Assembly (NCBI GenBank): GCA_018350325.1
Contig: JAEVLN010000019.1
Location: forward strand, 1,178,001 to 1,242,000
Direction: 5' to 3'
DNA: 64,000 nt
From: Globodera rostochiensis
Taxonomy: Eukaryota; Nematoda; Chromadorea; Rhabditida; Heteroderidae
Below are positions 40,701 through 54,714 of the stretch, piece after piece. A model generated the notes under the pieces. It saw only the letters and a program-made list of their open reading frames with translations, made no database searches and was not told the origin of the DNA. How positions within the stretch are numbered: the first letter of the stretch is position 1; every line of letters begins with the position of its first letter. Position numbers and translations under genes: made by a program.

Positions 40701-41013
40701 ATTTCCGTTTACATATTTAAACGACTTACGAAACGCGAAAGACAAAAAAATCCTCATCGCCAGCATAAAGTTCTGTAGTAAATGAATTTCTTTTTGTTAT
40801 CTTTAACAAACTAACCATCATTGTCTGAACGCATTTTCACATACTGAATGATCGTGTAACTGAACATGTAGGAAAAAAGGAAAAACAACATACAAATCTG
40901 AAAAAAACAATAAAATTAGGAAATTATGAAAGAAAAAAACTGACCAAATGTTTTCTTATAAACCCATAGAATTCTTCCGCTTCTACATCTATAAATTCTT
41001 CTGTTTCGTCCAT
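37779..41013 (-). CDS. LMBR1/LIMR-family multi-pass membrane protein
   Basis: Plasma-membrane protein related to LMBR1 and the lipocalin-interacting receptor LIMR; ligand unknown here. Thirteen exons join in phase: 40945-41013, 40816-40897, 40730-40772, 40448-40664, 39716-39898, 39465-39651, 39333-39355, 39203-39291, 38897-39143, 38710-38852, 38350-38507, 38049-38205 and 37779-37896, giving 571 residues. Matches include IGAVTLLPFSVLGSEVL, YYLKWLNASLINSLWNYV, LFVLLPFSYFFIES, PLGFAKMFDVFSEMLI, ILVLSSALPVLVRTLG, FDLLGNYGRIHWISNFS and LCLVNKFTQPVRRELF. The cytoplasmic loop before helix 6 is long and basic. One exon is only 23 bases, and its junctions are the least certain. Intron 4 holds a tRNA gene, and the intron at 38206-38349 holds three 20-23-bp repeats ending TATATAACGTCATGC. 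Confidence 0.88.
40040..40111 (-). tRNA. tRNA-Met (CAT), elongator type
   Basis: 72 bases on the minus strand with no intron. The acceptor stem AGCACCG pairs fully with CGGTGCT, followed by discriminator A. The anticodon arm reads TGGGC-CCATAAC-CCA region with CAT at the anticodon. The D-arm (GGCGCAGTGGAAGCG) and T-arm with TCGAAAC loop and ATGGA/TCCAT-type stem are intact, and A and B box sequences are present. It lies inside an intron of the LMBR1-family gene on the same strand. Confidence 0.93.
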
Positions 41014-41423
41014 AAAATTTGTATTATGGATTGGCACATTTTCTTAAAAAGATAACTAAAATTTCACACTGGGTCAACACTGTGCAGCAGGGGATAAAGC
41101 GGGTTGGGAAAAATGTCGGGTCTGGAGAATGAGTATAGGAAAATTTGACGCCGGATTTGTGCAACAAAATATCGGAAATTGGGCGCCGAAGGGAGGGGAA
41201 AATTGGGCGCCGAAAACTAATCAGAAATTTGTGCGCCAGCATTTTTTAACTTTCTTTTTGAAAAATTAATTTAAAATTTTAAAAATGTTTATAAATTGAA
41301 TTTTGGCATAATGTTACTTAAAAATATAACATTTAATGTGATTTTTCGACTAAAAATTGTTCAACAAAATGCAGTAAAATTGAGTTTTATAGTATCGAAC
41401 GCTTCTTAATACATAGGCAAGTG

Positions 41424-43068
41424 ATGACGTTGCCTGATGACAACAAAAATCTGTCGTACACATCGCTTCTCACATTAAAGCCGTATAAAGTTTCTTTGGT
41501 ATGGCTTTGGTTTAGGGCTTTTGGAATTTTGTATTTCGTACAGAATATTGTTGGAAAGGGGGCGTGCCGATCAGTGAATGAATTCGAAAAGATTAGGCAG
41601 CTTGGCGAGGGCACTTATGGGGTCGTGTACGAAGGTCAAGATAAAAGATTGGGACAAACGGTAAATGGTTGACAATCGATCAAATTTATTAAGAGATTTA
41701 GGTCGCCCTTAAGCAAATTCGTCTTAATCTAAAGAAAGAAGGCGTTTCTGTGTCTGTCATGCGGGAAATTCAATCGCTAATGGACATTGAGCATGAAAAC
41801 ATTGTGCGGCTTTTTGATGTCGCTGTGGGGAGGAGAATTGATCAAATATTTTTGGTGATGGAATATTGTGATCAGGTAAGTAATATGAAGGTTGTACTTT
41901 TAGCAATTTAAGTTCAATTCAATTTCAGGACCTCGCCTCACTGCTCGACAATATGAATTCTCCATTCACCGAAGCACAGATTAAGTGCCTTTTGCTTCAA
42001 CTTTTTCGCGGTCTTCACCATCTGCACAGCCGCTTCATCGTTCATAGGGACATTAAGGCGAGATTATCCTAATTTTTAATATGAGCATAATTTAGACATT
42101 AAAAATGTTTGTGTAATTTTCTGGCGGTGCCTGTACCACGGGGACTTGCCTTATTCCCTTTTAGTTTGTCCAATCCTCGATTTTTTAAAATAAGACTCAT
42201 TATAAAGTGTTTTTAGGTATCAAATCTTCTGCTGACTGAATTTGGTGCCCTGAAAATCGCTGACTTTGGACTAGCAAGATTATGCGGTGTTCCGCCCACG
42301 GAGATGACTCCGCGAGTGGTCACACTTTGGTCTGTTGTTTAAAGATCAAATCTTTATTCCCCCCCCCCCCCCAATGTTTCTTCCGCTTTAGGTATCGTTC
42401 TCCTGAATTGTTATTTGGCAGTAAATTCCAATCTCCGGCCATTGACATGTGGGCTTGCGGCTGGTGTGAAATACTTTTATTTTGTTTAATGCTAACGAAA
42501 TCGCTTTAGTATATTGGGCGAATTGCTTTTGCATAAGCCGTTACTTCCTGGAAAAGATGAGATTGACCAGGCGCTGTTGTTTTTTATCTTCTTTTTAATT
42601 TTAGACTTAATTTAGATCCGTCTAATCATCAGTTTGGTTGGGACACCGACAGAGAAAATTTGGCCCGAAATGGCGAGTTTGCCGCAGCTTGAAAAGGTCC
42701 AACTGATAAAACAGCCCTACAATAACATCAAGGCCGTTTTCTCCGATCGGTCGCCCGAATGTCATGCAATGCTGAACTCGTTGTTTATTTATGATCCGAA
42801 GTAAATTTGCCAGCTCACCCCTCGCATTGTCACATAGGGACTTTACCAACCCGCACTATTTACCGACCGAAACTCTCCCTCCCAAAATTGGGAAAAGATT
42901 ATTAATTATTTTTAAATAATTTTCAGACGACGCGCAACGGCCAAGGATTGTTTGGAGAATGAATACCTCAAAATGTCGCCCCTCCCATGTCATCCGTCGA
43001 TGATGCCCTCTCTGAGCGGATTGACCCGTAAGCGGAAGAGACGGAAGTCTTCAACCGCTTCTTCCTGA
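41424..43068 (+). CDS. CDK10: Cyclin-dependent kinase 10
   Basis: Ser/Thr kinase of the CDK10/PISSLRE group; partners cyclin M in mammals. Exons 41424-41498, 41544-41660, 41702-41875, 41929-42057, 42217-42329, 42392-42463, 42510-42570, 42616-42800 and 42927-43068 give 355 residues (human 360). The group signature [19 protein letters not shown] starts the kinase domain. VALKQIRL carries the ATP-binding Lys, HRDIK the catalytic Asp, DFGLA the metal-binding Asp, and [14 protein letters not shown] the activation segment. The helix normally reading PISSLRE is VSVSVMRE here. IKQPYNNIK and [19 protein letters not shown] match CDK10 rather than CDK11. The C-terminus is Lys/Arg-rich. Introns at 42058 (AAG|GCGAGA) and 42571 (CAG|GCGCTG) have GC donors. 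The exon 1 donor could be at either of two GT sites. Confidence 0.94.
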
Positions 43069-43739
43069 AAGTCTTTTTTGCCCCTTCCCCCAAATTTCTT
43101 TCTTTTTTTTGTTGCTAATTTGCAATCTTTTTGTAAACCCTTTCAAATTGGAGGGGCAGCATCATTTGGTGCCAGCCGGACTAATAAATGGAGTGAAATG
43201 TTTTGGCGGGTATTGCTGTTGTGATCGGGGATCGCCAACACTTTCGATTTGCAATTCGATATTCGTTTCTCGTCCCGTCGGGGACTTGACCATTTATAAG
43301 GATGAAAATAAACTATTTTTTGGAACATAAATCAAAACCCAGTCACCTCAAAAATCATAAGACAATGCACATCGGATAGTTGGGCTTTCTGATTTAGGGC
43401 TGGTCATTAATTACTTGGCCGTTTCCATCCGTTCCTCTTTTTCCATCAATGATTACACTGGGCCTTAACCAAAAGCTATCAAAGATCCGAAGAGCAGTTG
43501 GGCCTCGTCCGTTTTGCTAAAGTTGAGGGATTGGAGAAGGCTGACTAACTAATGGATTAATATAAGAGGCGGTTGTGAATGAGCGGGGGGAGGGGGAGAC
43601 GGACGATGAACAGCCCGGACCCGCAGACATACGGGAACTCCTCCCTCAATCCATCAATCAATTACCCCCCAATTGATCGCACATTTGTAGTGGGTTTCGA
43701 CCAATTTTTTTAAAAAAACGGATTTGTAGAACTTTGGCA
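43069..43739. other. Intergenic, no gene seen
   Basis: Contains the CDK10 3' flank and the GILT promoter region. Short frames only. An AATAAA-like signal occurs near 43307. Confidence 0.5.
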
Positions 43740-44875
43740 ATGGTCCACTCTCTTGGGCATTGGCAACTGTTGTTGAAGTTTGTGCTCATTCATCTTGGAT
43801 TTGTTGTGAGCTCAGCATACAACAGGAAAGATGTGCGAATAGTTTTGGGGCTTTTACAAAAATTGTAATTTCTTAAATTTAGCTCTTCTCCCTAAATGCT
43901 GTCGACAACAGCGGGAACAAATATCAACAAAACAGCCTTCGGCACCAACAGCAGCAGCACAACCAACAACAGGAGCCAAACTCCCCGGGATGCGATGTTC
44001 CGAGCGACTTTTGGTTAAAATTGGTTGAAATTATATCGAATCGTTTCTGTTAAGGTGTGACAGTTACGTGATTGCCCGGCGTTGCAACGTTTTGCAAGTA
44101 AAAAATCATATAAAATCAATTTGGGTTCGTTATTTGATTTTTAAGCAATGTGAACAACTCAGACAAGACAATCGTCCCATCACCGTGACATTGATGTTAA
44201 TTATTGTAACAAAATAATTATTAACTTTCTTTCCTCTTAAGGTATGAAGCATTATGCCCGTATTGTCAGCGTTTTGTTTCCAATAATTTGGGAGCGTTGC
44301 ACAACCGTTTTGGAAGCCGGATCAAATTGGACTTGGTCCCCTGGGGGAACAGTATCCTGCTCCGAAATGGACATATTTCGTAATTTTGCATTATTTTTCC
44401 TCATTATTTTCAACGCATTTATTAGCTGTAACCACGGGCCCAAGGAGTGCGACGCGAATCGGCTAATGTCCTGCGTTGTTGAAGAGGTTCCCACCGACCA
44501 GGCCGTTCACTTCGTCATTTGCTTTGAACGCTCTCTCTCCGTCGGTGCCGGCGTTGAACAGGCAATGCTCCAGTGCTCCAGCTTCATCAGGAACAGTTAC
44601 AAGCGCATAAAGTCAGGAGAAATAGCGTTATTTCACTTTTTATACGAATTTTACTGAAAGAGATTCCATTCAGACAATGCTACATGGGCGAGCGTGGTAT
44701 CCAACTCCAACGACAAGCGGCCCAACGCACAATGACCGCCAAGGCAAACCCAATCGTTGAGGTACCGTACATACTCATCAACGGATACGCGCCCAACACG
44801 GACACAAACACCGTGGACATTGTCGCACTCACTCACCTCATCCAAAAGTGGCTGAACTTACGTGAACAACGATAA
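43740..44875 (+). CDS. GILT-like lysosomal thiol reductase
   Basis: Secreted or lysosomal enzyme that reduces disulfide bonds in unfolded proteins at low pH. Seven exons: 43740-43832, 43883-44013, 44055-44097, 44146-44195, 44242-44379, 44426-44611 and 44674-44875, giving 280 residues. An N-terminal hydrophobic signal peptide (LLLKFVLIHLGFVVSSA) is followed by a Gln/Asn-rich stretch. The active site is MYEALCPYCQRF, with the CxxC at about residues 110-113. DLVPWGN, the family signature region ISCNHGPKECDANRLMSC, CYMGERGIQLQRQAA and VPYILINGY follow. The His-rich or Gln-rich spacer (QQQQHNQQQ) is unusual for the family. The donor after exon 5 was chosen to restore the CxHGxxEC motif. Confidence 0.92.
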
Positions 44876-45169
44876 AGGAAGACGCAGCATAATTTGACTG
44901 TTCCCGTATTAAATCTTTTTATTCGACATTCAAACTTTTCATTTTCTGTAGCCGATGTATTGGTATCTTATCCCGATCGAATACTCTAATTTGAAAGATA
45001 AAAATCAAACTAAAGTTTGCGGGCGGGTGTTTTAATAAAGGTTTTAGTATTCACTCTTATATTTACCATGGATGACAAAAAAAGAAAAATTAATGTTTGA
45101 ACGAATTGTTGGTAAATAAATCTTTGGCGTTCTGTCAATATTAAAATAAGTTATTCACAAATGAAGTAC

Positions 45170-46050
45170 ATATAATCTAGAGCCCGGTAAAAAAAAATTT
45201 CCGGGAACGGGAACGGGGTTTTCAAAAAGAACGGGACGGGAATCCCGAACGGGAATCCCGTCTTTTTCCCGTTCCCGTAGAAATCCCGTTCAATTTTTAA
45301 CGGGAATCCCGCGGGAACGGGAAAAATTTTGAAAATTTTTAAACTAAGAATTTTTCGAAATTTTTTTTGGCGGGCACTTTGAGATAAATTTCTGATATAC
45401 AATTGGAGGGTCCGACAACGCCGATAGGCGCCGTCGGAAAATTTTAAAAACATTTTTGTTAAGAAAATTGCTCAAAATTTTCGAATTTTTTCCGATTTGC
45501 GAATTTTTCAAAATTCAAATTTTTGAGAATTTCTTTTCTTGAGGTGGAGGGGGGGGGGGGAGGGAGGGTCGGCGGTGCCGATAGGCGCCGCCGAGAAAAT
45601 TTTGCATTTCTTGCTCAATTTGATAAGAGATTTGCTACCAAAATCTTAAAAATACGGTAGTTTTTTTAAGCTTTGGAAATCTTAATTGATTCAGAAAATC
45701 AGAAACCAACAGAATATGGCACATTTTGGGTGGGTTCGGCGGTGCCGATAGGCGCCGCCGTTAAAAAATTTTGAAATTTAAGCATTTTTGTGATGAAAAT
45801 TGGTCCAAAATTGTTAAATTTTTGAAAACATTTCGCCAAGAAAAATAAACGGGAACGGGAAAAATACTGAAATAAAATTTCCGGGAACGGGAACGGGAAC
45901 GGGGTTTTCAAAAAGAACGGGACGGGAATCCCGAACGGGAATCCCGTCTTTTTCCCGTTCCCGTAAAAAATCCCGCTGGGCAAAAAAGACGGGAACGGGA
46001 CCGGGATTCCCGTACTTTTCCCGCGGGAATCCCGTTCCCGCCGGGCTCTA
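45170..46050. repeat. Dispersed repeat with GGGAACGGGA and CGATAGGCGCCG motifs
   Basis: Two copies of a block made of GGGAACGGGAACGGGG, GAACGGGACGGGAATCCCG and the inverted TTTTTCCCGTTCCCGT lie at 45190-45310 and 45870-46035. Between them the motif GTGCCGATAGGCGCCG, or its near variant, occurs three times (about 45420, 45575, 45740). The blocks are themselves partly palindromic. Minus-strand Phe/Pro-rich open frames over the region reflect composition and are not genes. Confidence 0.8.
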
Positions 46051-46344
46051 ATATAATCCACTTTTTTCTTCTTTTTTGCCCAAAATGTAAAATATTCTTT
46101 TGTTTTTATTCAAAAAAGATTTTGTCTTAGATTTTAAGTCAGTAATTCAAGGAGTCTTCTAAACCTTACATTGAGCTGAAACAGTGTAAATTTCTAAGCG
46201 TAAAATCCGCTTAAACTCTTTTTTTTGTGGTGCCAGTAAAAGTAACTATATACTGTATTACCAAAATGTTTTCTGTTCTGAGTATAAACTTTACATTGCA
46301 AAGTCTCAAAATCAGGAAAGAATATAAATAACAACAAACATAAA

Positions 46345-49188
<2,844 letters not shown>

Positions 49189-49561
49189 ATGGAAGGCTTT
49201 CGATTTCGTGAAATATACCGATTTTTGATGTAATAGAACTTATCCATTTCTCCTTTCCCCAGTCTCTGTTTTTGTCTGGTGATCTGCTCATAATATATGC
49301 TATTGACGTTGCTTCATAATAGGACATTATTCCATAATAAATTTGCCTTTTGTTTGTCGCAACTCTTGTATTGATCGATTGATTTGGTTAAATAAATGCA
49401 ATTTGCTTCTTGCCATGGGCGCATTCCAATCATTTATCCAGACTTGGCAAATTGTCCTATGTTATTGAATATTATATTAATAATTAATGATTTGCAGTTA
49501 AAAAACGAAAATTCGTACTTCGGGTCGAAGCTGGCGTTAACATTGTTTTGGGCCAAAAAAT
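49189..49561. other. Short intergenic gap
   Basis: ALDH4A1 3' flank with AATAAATTT-type signals near 49337, then the EMC2 upstream region. No gene seen. Confidence 0.6.
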
Positions 49562-51044
49562 ATGCAAGATGACTGGCGATGTCTCACATACGAAGGTAAA
49601 CTGTCCAATTGGTCAGCAAATCGAACGGCAACCCAAAAGCGGGGGAAAGACGGCCAATGTTTTCTGAATGGGACAAATAATCATTTAGCGTTATGTTTTT
49701 CGATTTGTTTAGAAGCAAACGCAACACTGAAAAAGTGGCGCGAAGAGCACGCGCGGCGCTCTGAAGAAGTCGTGGAAATTTGGGAATTCGTGCTCAGCCG
49801 ATACGCCGGTGCTCTGAAAGATGAGTTGTGGGCGGTGCTCGAGCAGGTCGGAAAGGAAGGACATCCCCTTGGGGGTGGGTGTAGAAGATTCTTTCCCCAA
49901 CTTTTGTCCTTTTTAGGTGACCATTGCGGCGCTTGACCAGGCTCGGCACGAGTTGGCCATCGAATGTCTTCAACAATTACATCGCCGTTTTCCGAAAAGC
50001 ACTCGCGTGACCAAACTTCAGGTGAGCATTTATTGTAACGAGATCTATTCACCCTTTTCTTGTCGGGAATGGCACTAATAATAATCGTTGCTGGTCCGAG
50101 CTTTGAAAATCTCGCTCCGTTGTTTTGCATTAAATTAACCTTTTTCTTAGGCAATGCGTTTGGAGGCCATTGGCAACTATGAGGATGCGGAGGAGCTTTA
50201 CCGCCGTCTAATCGAAGGGGACGAGACGAATCCGGTGATGCCACTTCCTTGCCACGACTCATTTAACGTCCTAATGACTTCACCCTTTCGATTGCCATCC
50301 TTTTAGATCTTCCGGAAGCGTCGCATTGCCATTTTGATAGCGAAGGGCGACCGTCAGACGGCAATCCGCGAGCTTAACAAATATTTGGAGACGTTTGCCA
50401 ATGACTCCGAGGCGTGGCTTCAGCAGGGCGAACTCTTCCTTCAGGAGGCCGACTTTGCCCGGGCGGCGTTTTGCTTTGAGGAATTGCTTCTTTCAAACGT
50501 TGGCTCAAGCCAAATCAAATATTCATTCAAAATATGTTTTAATTTCAGCCTCAAAACCCCACCTATTTGCTGAAATTGGCCGAAATTCGCTACACAATGG
50601 GCGGCCTCGACAACGTGGAAATTGCCCGTGCTTATTACGAACGTTCACTCGCCCTCGTACCCAATGCGCATGCCTTGTACGGCTCGATATTGGTGCGTTA
50701 CTTTTCCTTAGCATATTATTACATTTTTGGTGGTTAGCTTTTTATGTTACAATTGGCCCATGAGTATGTCTCCAATCCAATGTCATTTCTTCACTTCGGC
50801 TTCTCGTATTTATCCTTATCCCCCCCCCCCCCCCAAACAGTGCAACAACCAATTGCTGCAGCTGAAGACGGGTATTGGCCATCAACGACGACGTGAGTTG
50901 ATTCGGGCGGCATTGACTGCGTGCGATCGGCTGAGCAATTTGTACGAGGGGCGGGGTTCGAGCGGCGATGAAACTTCCCGGGACGGCTTTGAAAGACAAT
51001 TATTGGCGGTGGTCCAAACGATGCGGGGCTGTTTCAGTGAATGA
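49562..51044 (+). CDS. EMC2: ER membrane protein complex subunit 2
   Basis: Cytosolic TPR subunit of the EMC, which inserts tail-anchored and multi-pass proteins into the ER membrane. Seven exons: 49562-49595, 49713-49846, 49917-50021, 50151-50234, 50307-50498, 50549-50692 and 50841-51044, giving 298 residues (human 297). Matches include LKKWREEHARRSEEVVE, LWAVLEQVTIAALDQARHEL, FPKSTRVTKLQAMRLEA, DAEELYRRLIEGDETNP, TAIRELNKYLETFANDSEAW and NPTYLLKLAEIRYTMGGLDN. Repeated helix pairs are consistent with TPR motifs. The C-terminus is more diverged and includes a Gly/Ser/Asp-rich segment. A C-tract of 14 bases precedes the last acceptor. Confidence 0.95.
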
Positions 51045-51852
51045 ATAGGATGGTGGAAAGGCTTTTGAGTTGATTACGAATTTTGTTTTTATCCGTGCCG
51101 ATACTATTCATGGCCAGGTTTTTCTGGTACGATTTTTTGCCAAAAGAACTTTAAGGTTTATGGTTTCTTTTGAAGAGGGTCGGATTTTTGAAACAAAGAA
51201 AGAGAAGTGTATTGGAATGGAAAGTTGTCCAATTCGGTGGTTCCGTGAATCGGATTCCCCATCTTTTTTATATTTAAGAAACGATGTGCTACACTTTGTG
51301 CTATTGCCACCCATAATTATTAATGCAACGTAATCAATAAATTTTGGGCCAAAATTCTCCACGGGAAGCGCCTGCCACCGCCGCGTCCCCCCCCCCCCCT
51401 TCGTTCATTTCGGTGTTTCTTCGTCTTTACATATTGCCTCCCTCTCCGCTTGCATTGTTTGTCTAAGCGGCTTAACACCTCTCAATTCTGAACAGAGGTG
51501 GCGGCATCCTCCAAGCAAAAGGGGTGAAAATGGTGCAAAATGGCGATGGGTGTTTTAAAGGGGGGGGGGGGTGCTTGACCGATGGGTGAGTCCGACCGAC
51601 ACATCCGTCCCCGGGGGCGCACTTGACTTCGTGGGCGAGTGTCTTTGATCAACCGCTCCTTCGTAGGTCCCGGCTTAACCTTCAAGATTGGCTAACTTGC
51701 CCAAAGTATGTTCGAGAGACAGACATTCTCAGATTACTCGTGGAGTATTGCAAAGTTCTACGGTAGCGGCCATTAACATATTTCGTAATTTTAAATCAGA
51801 ATTGCTTTAAAAGACTTCATTTCTTAATGACCTCAAAGGTAAAATGTAAAAA
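51045..51852. other. Convergent intergenic region
   Basis: 3' flanks of EMC2 and the Pax-like gene. C- and G-tracts lie at about 51388 and 51560. Open frames here have no coding signature that I recognise. Confidence 0.5.
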
Positions 51853-53223
51853 TCAGTCCGGCAAATCGTATGGTCTGAACAGTGCCATCTTTTGCCTTTT
51901 TAGCATTGGTTGATCATTACCGGCCTGGCGATCGGCCGTCTTCCAGACTTTGTCCTTCGCAATTCGGCGCTTTTCGATTCGAATCTCCGTCGGCGACGAT
52001 GGGCCGCCAACTTCGCCGTTTCTGTCTTAAACATTTGCCTTTTTTGAATAAATTCGCGGGCTTTTTGCTTTATAAGCCTCTTTTTTCTTTGGCTTACCTT
52101 CGCCCATTTTTCTCTGTTGGGCCAATCGAACGATGCCGTCATTCGCAAAGTTGTCGGTAACGGCCGCATTTGTCCAAAACATCGAGTGGAGGAGGAAAGC
52201 GATGGACGGCCAAATTGGCGGGGGCAGTGGCGGACGGGGAGCGGGGAATAACGGGGAAAGCATTGCGGGGAAGCGATCGGCTCGTGGGAAAGATGGAACG
52301 GCACTTAGAGTGAAAGAAAAGTTTATTTGTTAGCGTATTTTCTGAGATGGGAGAGCTTTCAAATGGACCAAAGGCTTGATTAGGGGTTGCTTCAAAGAGA
52401 AAGAACTCAAAATGCCCCCAGGCGTTTCCCGACATGTTTAGGGACTCCCTTCGTCCGTTGGGATTTGAAAAAAAACTCGGAGAGAGAGAGGCTTCTTGAT
52501 CATATTGTCCATTGATGGGCCCATGATCCGATCTTTTGATATTCTCACTCAATAGGGCGGGCTGTTGTCCCCTGAAATCTCCGCCCGTTTCGTCGTGTGA
52601 TCTGCCCCGACCCTTGGGGGCATCATATGAGCTATGATAGAGGGACGATCGCCCTCTAGCGGTGGTTGAAAACGGTCGCTCGTTTCCCCTTACCGTAGTT
52701 GACCCGACGAATTCGCCGATGGCGGTTTGTCATACGGTAACGTTGTCTTTGTCTCGGGCAAAGGCCGTTGCCTCTGGCGCCACAAATTGGCTGATTGGGC
52801 GCTGAGAATCGCGGACAATTCTTCGGCCGCCCTTTCGGCCGCGCGCGTGCGAAGACTGAAAATGGACAATTTTTTTTGAAATTGGAAACTTTCCAACATC
52901 CGATTGATGGAACTGATGGAGGGGGCCTGTTGGCAAACGCCTGAAAATTTATTTGAATTTGTTTTTTGAAATTTATAATTGCCTTCGGCGATTAGTCTTT
53001 CCCGAATTTCCCATGCGAAGATTGTTGGCTGTTCCTTCTTGTACTGCTCGATCTTTGCCACCACTGCGGGGGTGGCCACTTTGGGTTTGGTCATAGGCCC
53101 TTTGTGCACGGGCGACGGCCAAGGATATAAAAATTCCAAAATTCACTAATTTCCACAAAACTCACCATTTTTGGCAGAGTCTTCTTTTTTTCGTCCCTTA
53201 AAGTGTTTCGATTGTCGCAGCAT
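51853..53223 (-). CDS. Pax-like protein with only the RED half of the paired domain
   Basis: Probable transcription factor. Exons, best model: 53166-53223 (ATG), 52983-53099, 52694-52940, 52571 to about 52401-52450, 52098-52303 and 51853-52025, roughly 300 residues. The conserved part is [36 protein letters not shown], then after splicing [15 protein letters not shown], followed by [12 protein letters not shown]. This is the second (RED) subdomain of a paired box. The intron at 52941-52982 has a GC donor, is 42 bases and would read through in frame. No PAI subdomain, octapeptide or homeodomain is visible. The upstream exon has only about 19 codons ([13 protein letters not shown]). PAI exons could lie further upstream but I found none before the window ends. 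Eyegone-type Pax proteins also lack most of PAI. Middle exon ends are uncertain. Confidence 0.8.
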
Positions 53224-53278
53224 AAAAACGAAAAAATTTATGAAAATTCGAATAAAGGCGATTTATGCTTAAAAAAGA

Positions 53279-53672
53279 CAATCAGAGGACTCAGAAGCCC
53301 CGGAATCCCCCAGAGGACTCAGAAGCCCCGGAATCCCCCAGAGGACTCAGAAGCCCCGGAATCCCCCAGAGGACTCAGAAGCCCCGGAATCCAATCAGAG
53401 GACTCAGAAGCCCCGGAATCCCTCCCCCCAATCAATCAGAGGACTCAGAAGCCCCGGAATCCCTCCCCCCAATCAATCAGAGGACTCAGAAGCCCCGGAA
53501 TCCCCCAGAGGACTCAGAAGCCCCGGAATCCAATCAGAGGACTCAGAAGCCCCGGAATCCCCCAGAGGACTCAGAAGCCCCGGAATCCCTCCCCCCAATC
53601 AATCAGAGGACTCAGAAGCCCCGGAATCCCTCCCCCCAATCCCCCAGAGGACTCAGAAGCCCCGGAATCCCC
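53279..53672. repeat. Minisatellite, CAGAGGACTCAGAAGCCCCG unit
   Basis: About 13 units share CAGAGGACTCAGAAGCCCCG followed by GAATCC, with spacers of 2-16 bases drawn from CCC, AAT and CTCCCCCCAATCAAT. It lies just upstream of the Pax-like start codon. Two plus-strand frames stay open because a spacer-free unit is near a multiple of three, but the spacers vary. Confidence 0.93.
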
Positions 53673-54714
53673 TTAATCATAATTGTTCGGCATCCGCTGA
53701 AAATTGGTAAATGTGTAAACCCATTTTAGAAAAACCGGTAATTTCTTTATTTGTCAAAGACAGGTAAAAAATCAAAATCAAAAAAATAATTTGACCCGTC
53801 GAATTGGTTGAATTTGTTTTCTTTGCCCCGCCCCCGCAACGCTTCCGCCCGCCCTTCCGTCGTCTGGCGGCCGTTTGTTGCTTTATTCGACTCAGACTCC
53901 GCCCATTCCGCGCGGCTCATTTGGGGGAATACTGTAAAAAGGACACGGTCTTCGAAGGTTACTGTACATATGAATTTGTGCATAGTTCAAATTGTTTCTT
54001 CACTTCAAAAATCAATTGATTGGATTCCTCAATTTTGAAGCACTCTTCCAAATTGTTTAGAACCTTTCAATCCAATCCCCGTGCAAAAAGTTCCTCCTTT
54101 GGAGAATAATTTGGCGTTTTCCCCTTTTGCCCCCCCGGCGATGCGCTTTTGCATTGCTTTTCCCTTCCAACCCCAAACAAAGAATGGATGATGGAAAAGT
54201 TTACATTGGCCCTTCCTTTGAACGGACAAAAAGAAAAGGAATCTATCAGAGACTGACGGGCCAAAACGGGGGAAGAGAAAGTGCAGAGAGAGAGAGTTCG
54301 ATGGTTTTGGATAAGCTGAAGAACGGGAGGGGGAGGGGGGGGGGGGAGGGGGGGGGGGGGTCGGAATGACGATGATGCGATGAATTGCGGGTGATAAGCC
54401 TCCCCCCCCCCCCGCCATTTCCATTCCTTTGGCCTTCACTTCCTTCCACCCCAAAAAACCATCCGCCATACCCCCGCCCCCGCCCCCCCCCCCCAAAATT
54501 TGATTGAATTCCAACTTTTCTCTCACGTCCGCCATTCCACCAAATTTCCATTTTTTTTATTTATTCTTACTTTTAAAGAAAGCTTTTAAAACCACCTCCG
54601 TAAAACGATGGCTTACTATATTAATGTTATTTGATAATTATAAACCAATGAACGCCATATGCCCTTTATTCTTTTCCTTCCCTGAGATAACCTTTTACTT
54701 TCCAACGGATGCCC
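53673..54714. other. Low-complexity intergenic region
   Basis: Purine- and pyrimidine-biased tracts, including a G-rich block at about 54329-54362 and C-tracts at 54402 and 54475. A minus-strand stretch at 53747-53983 (NKATNGRQTTEGRAEALRGR) might be a lone exon but has no partners. Confidence 0.5.

Noticed and set aside
45151..46061. Phe/Pro-rich minus-strand frames at 45-46 kb
   Set aside because: They reflect the GGGAACGGGA repeat and occur in both copies of it; no start, splice or domain support.
52862..52896. A second intron in the Pax exon between SINRML and RTRAAERAA
   Set aside because: A GT...CAG pair of 34 bases exists, but removing it breaks the frame, whereas the unspliced frame keeps conserved sequence on both sides.
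53279..53672. CRISPR-like array of repeats and spacers
   Set aside because: Spacers are 2-16 bases of low complexity, not unique 25-40 base spacers, and the context is eukaryotic.
53203..53729. Plus-strand frames of PRNPPEDSEA-type repeats
   Set aside because: Two overlapping frames are equally open and the spacers vary; no codon or conservation signal.
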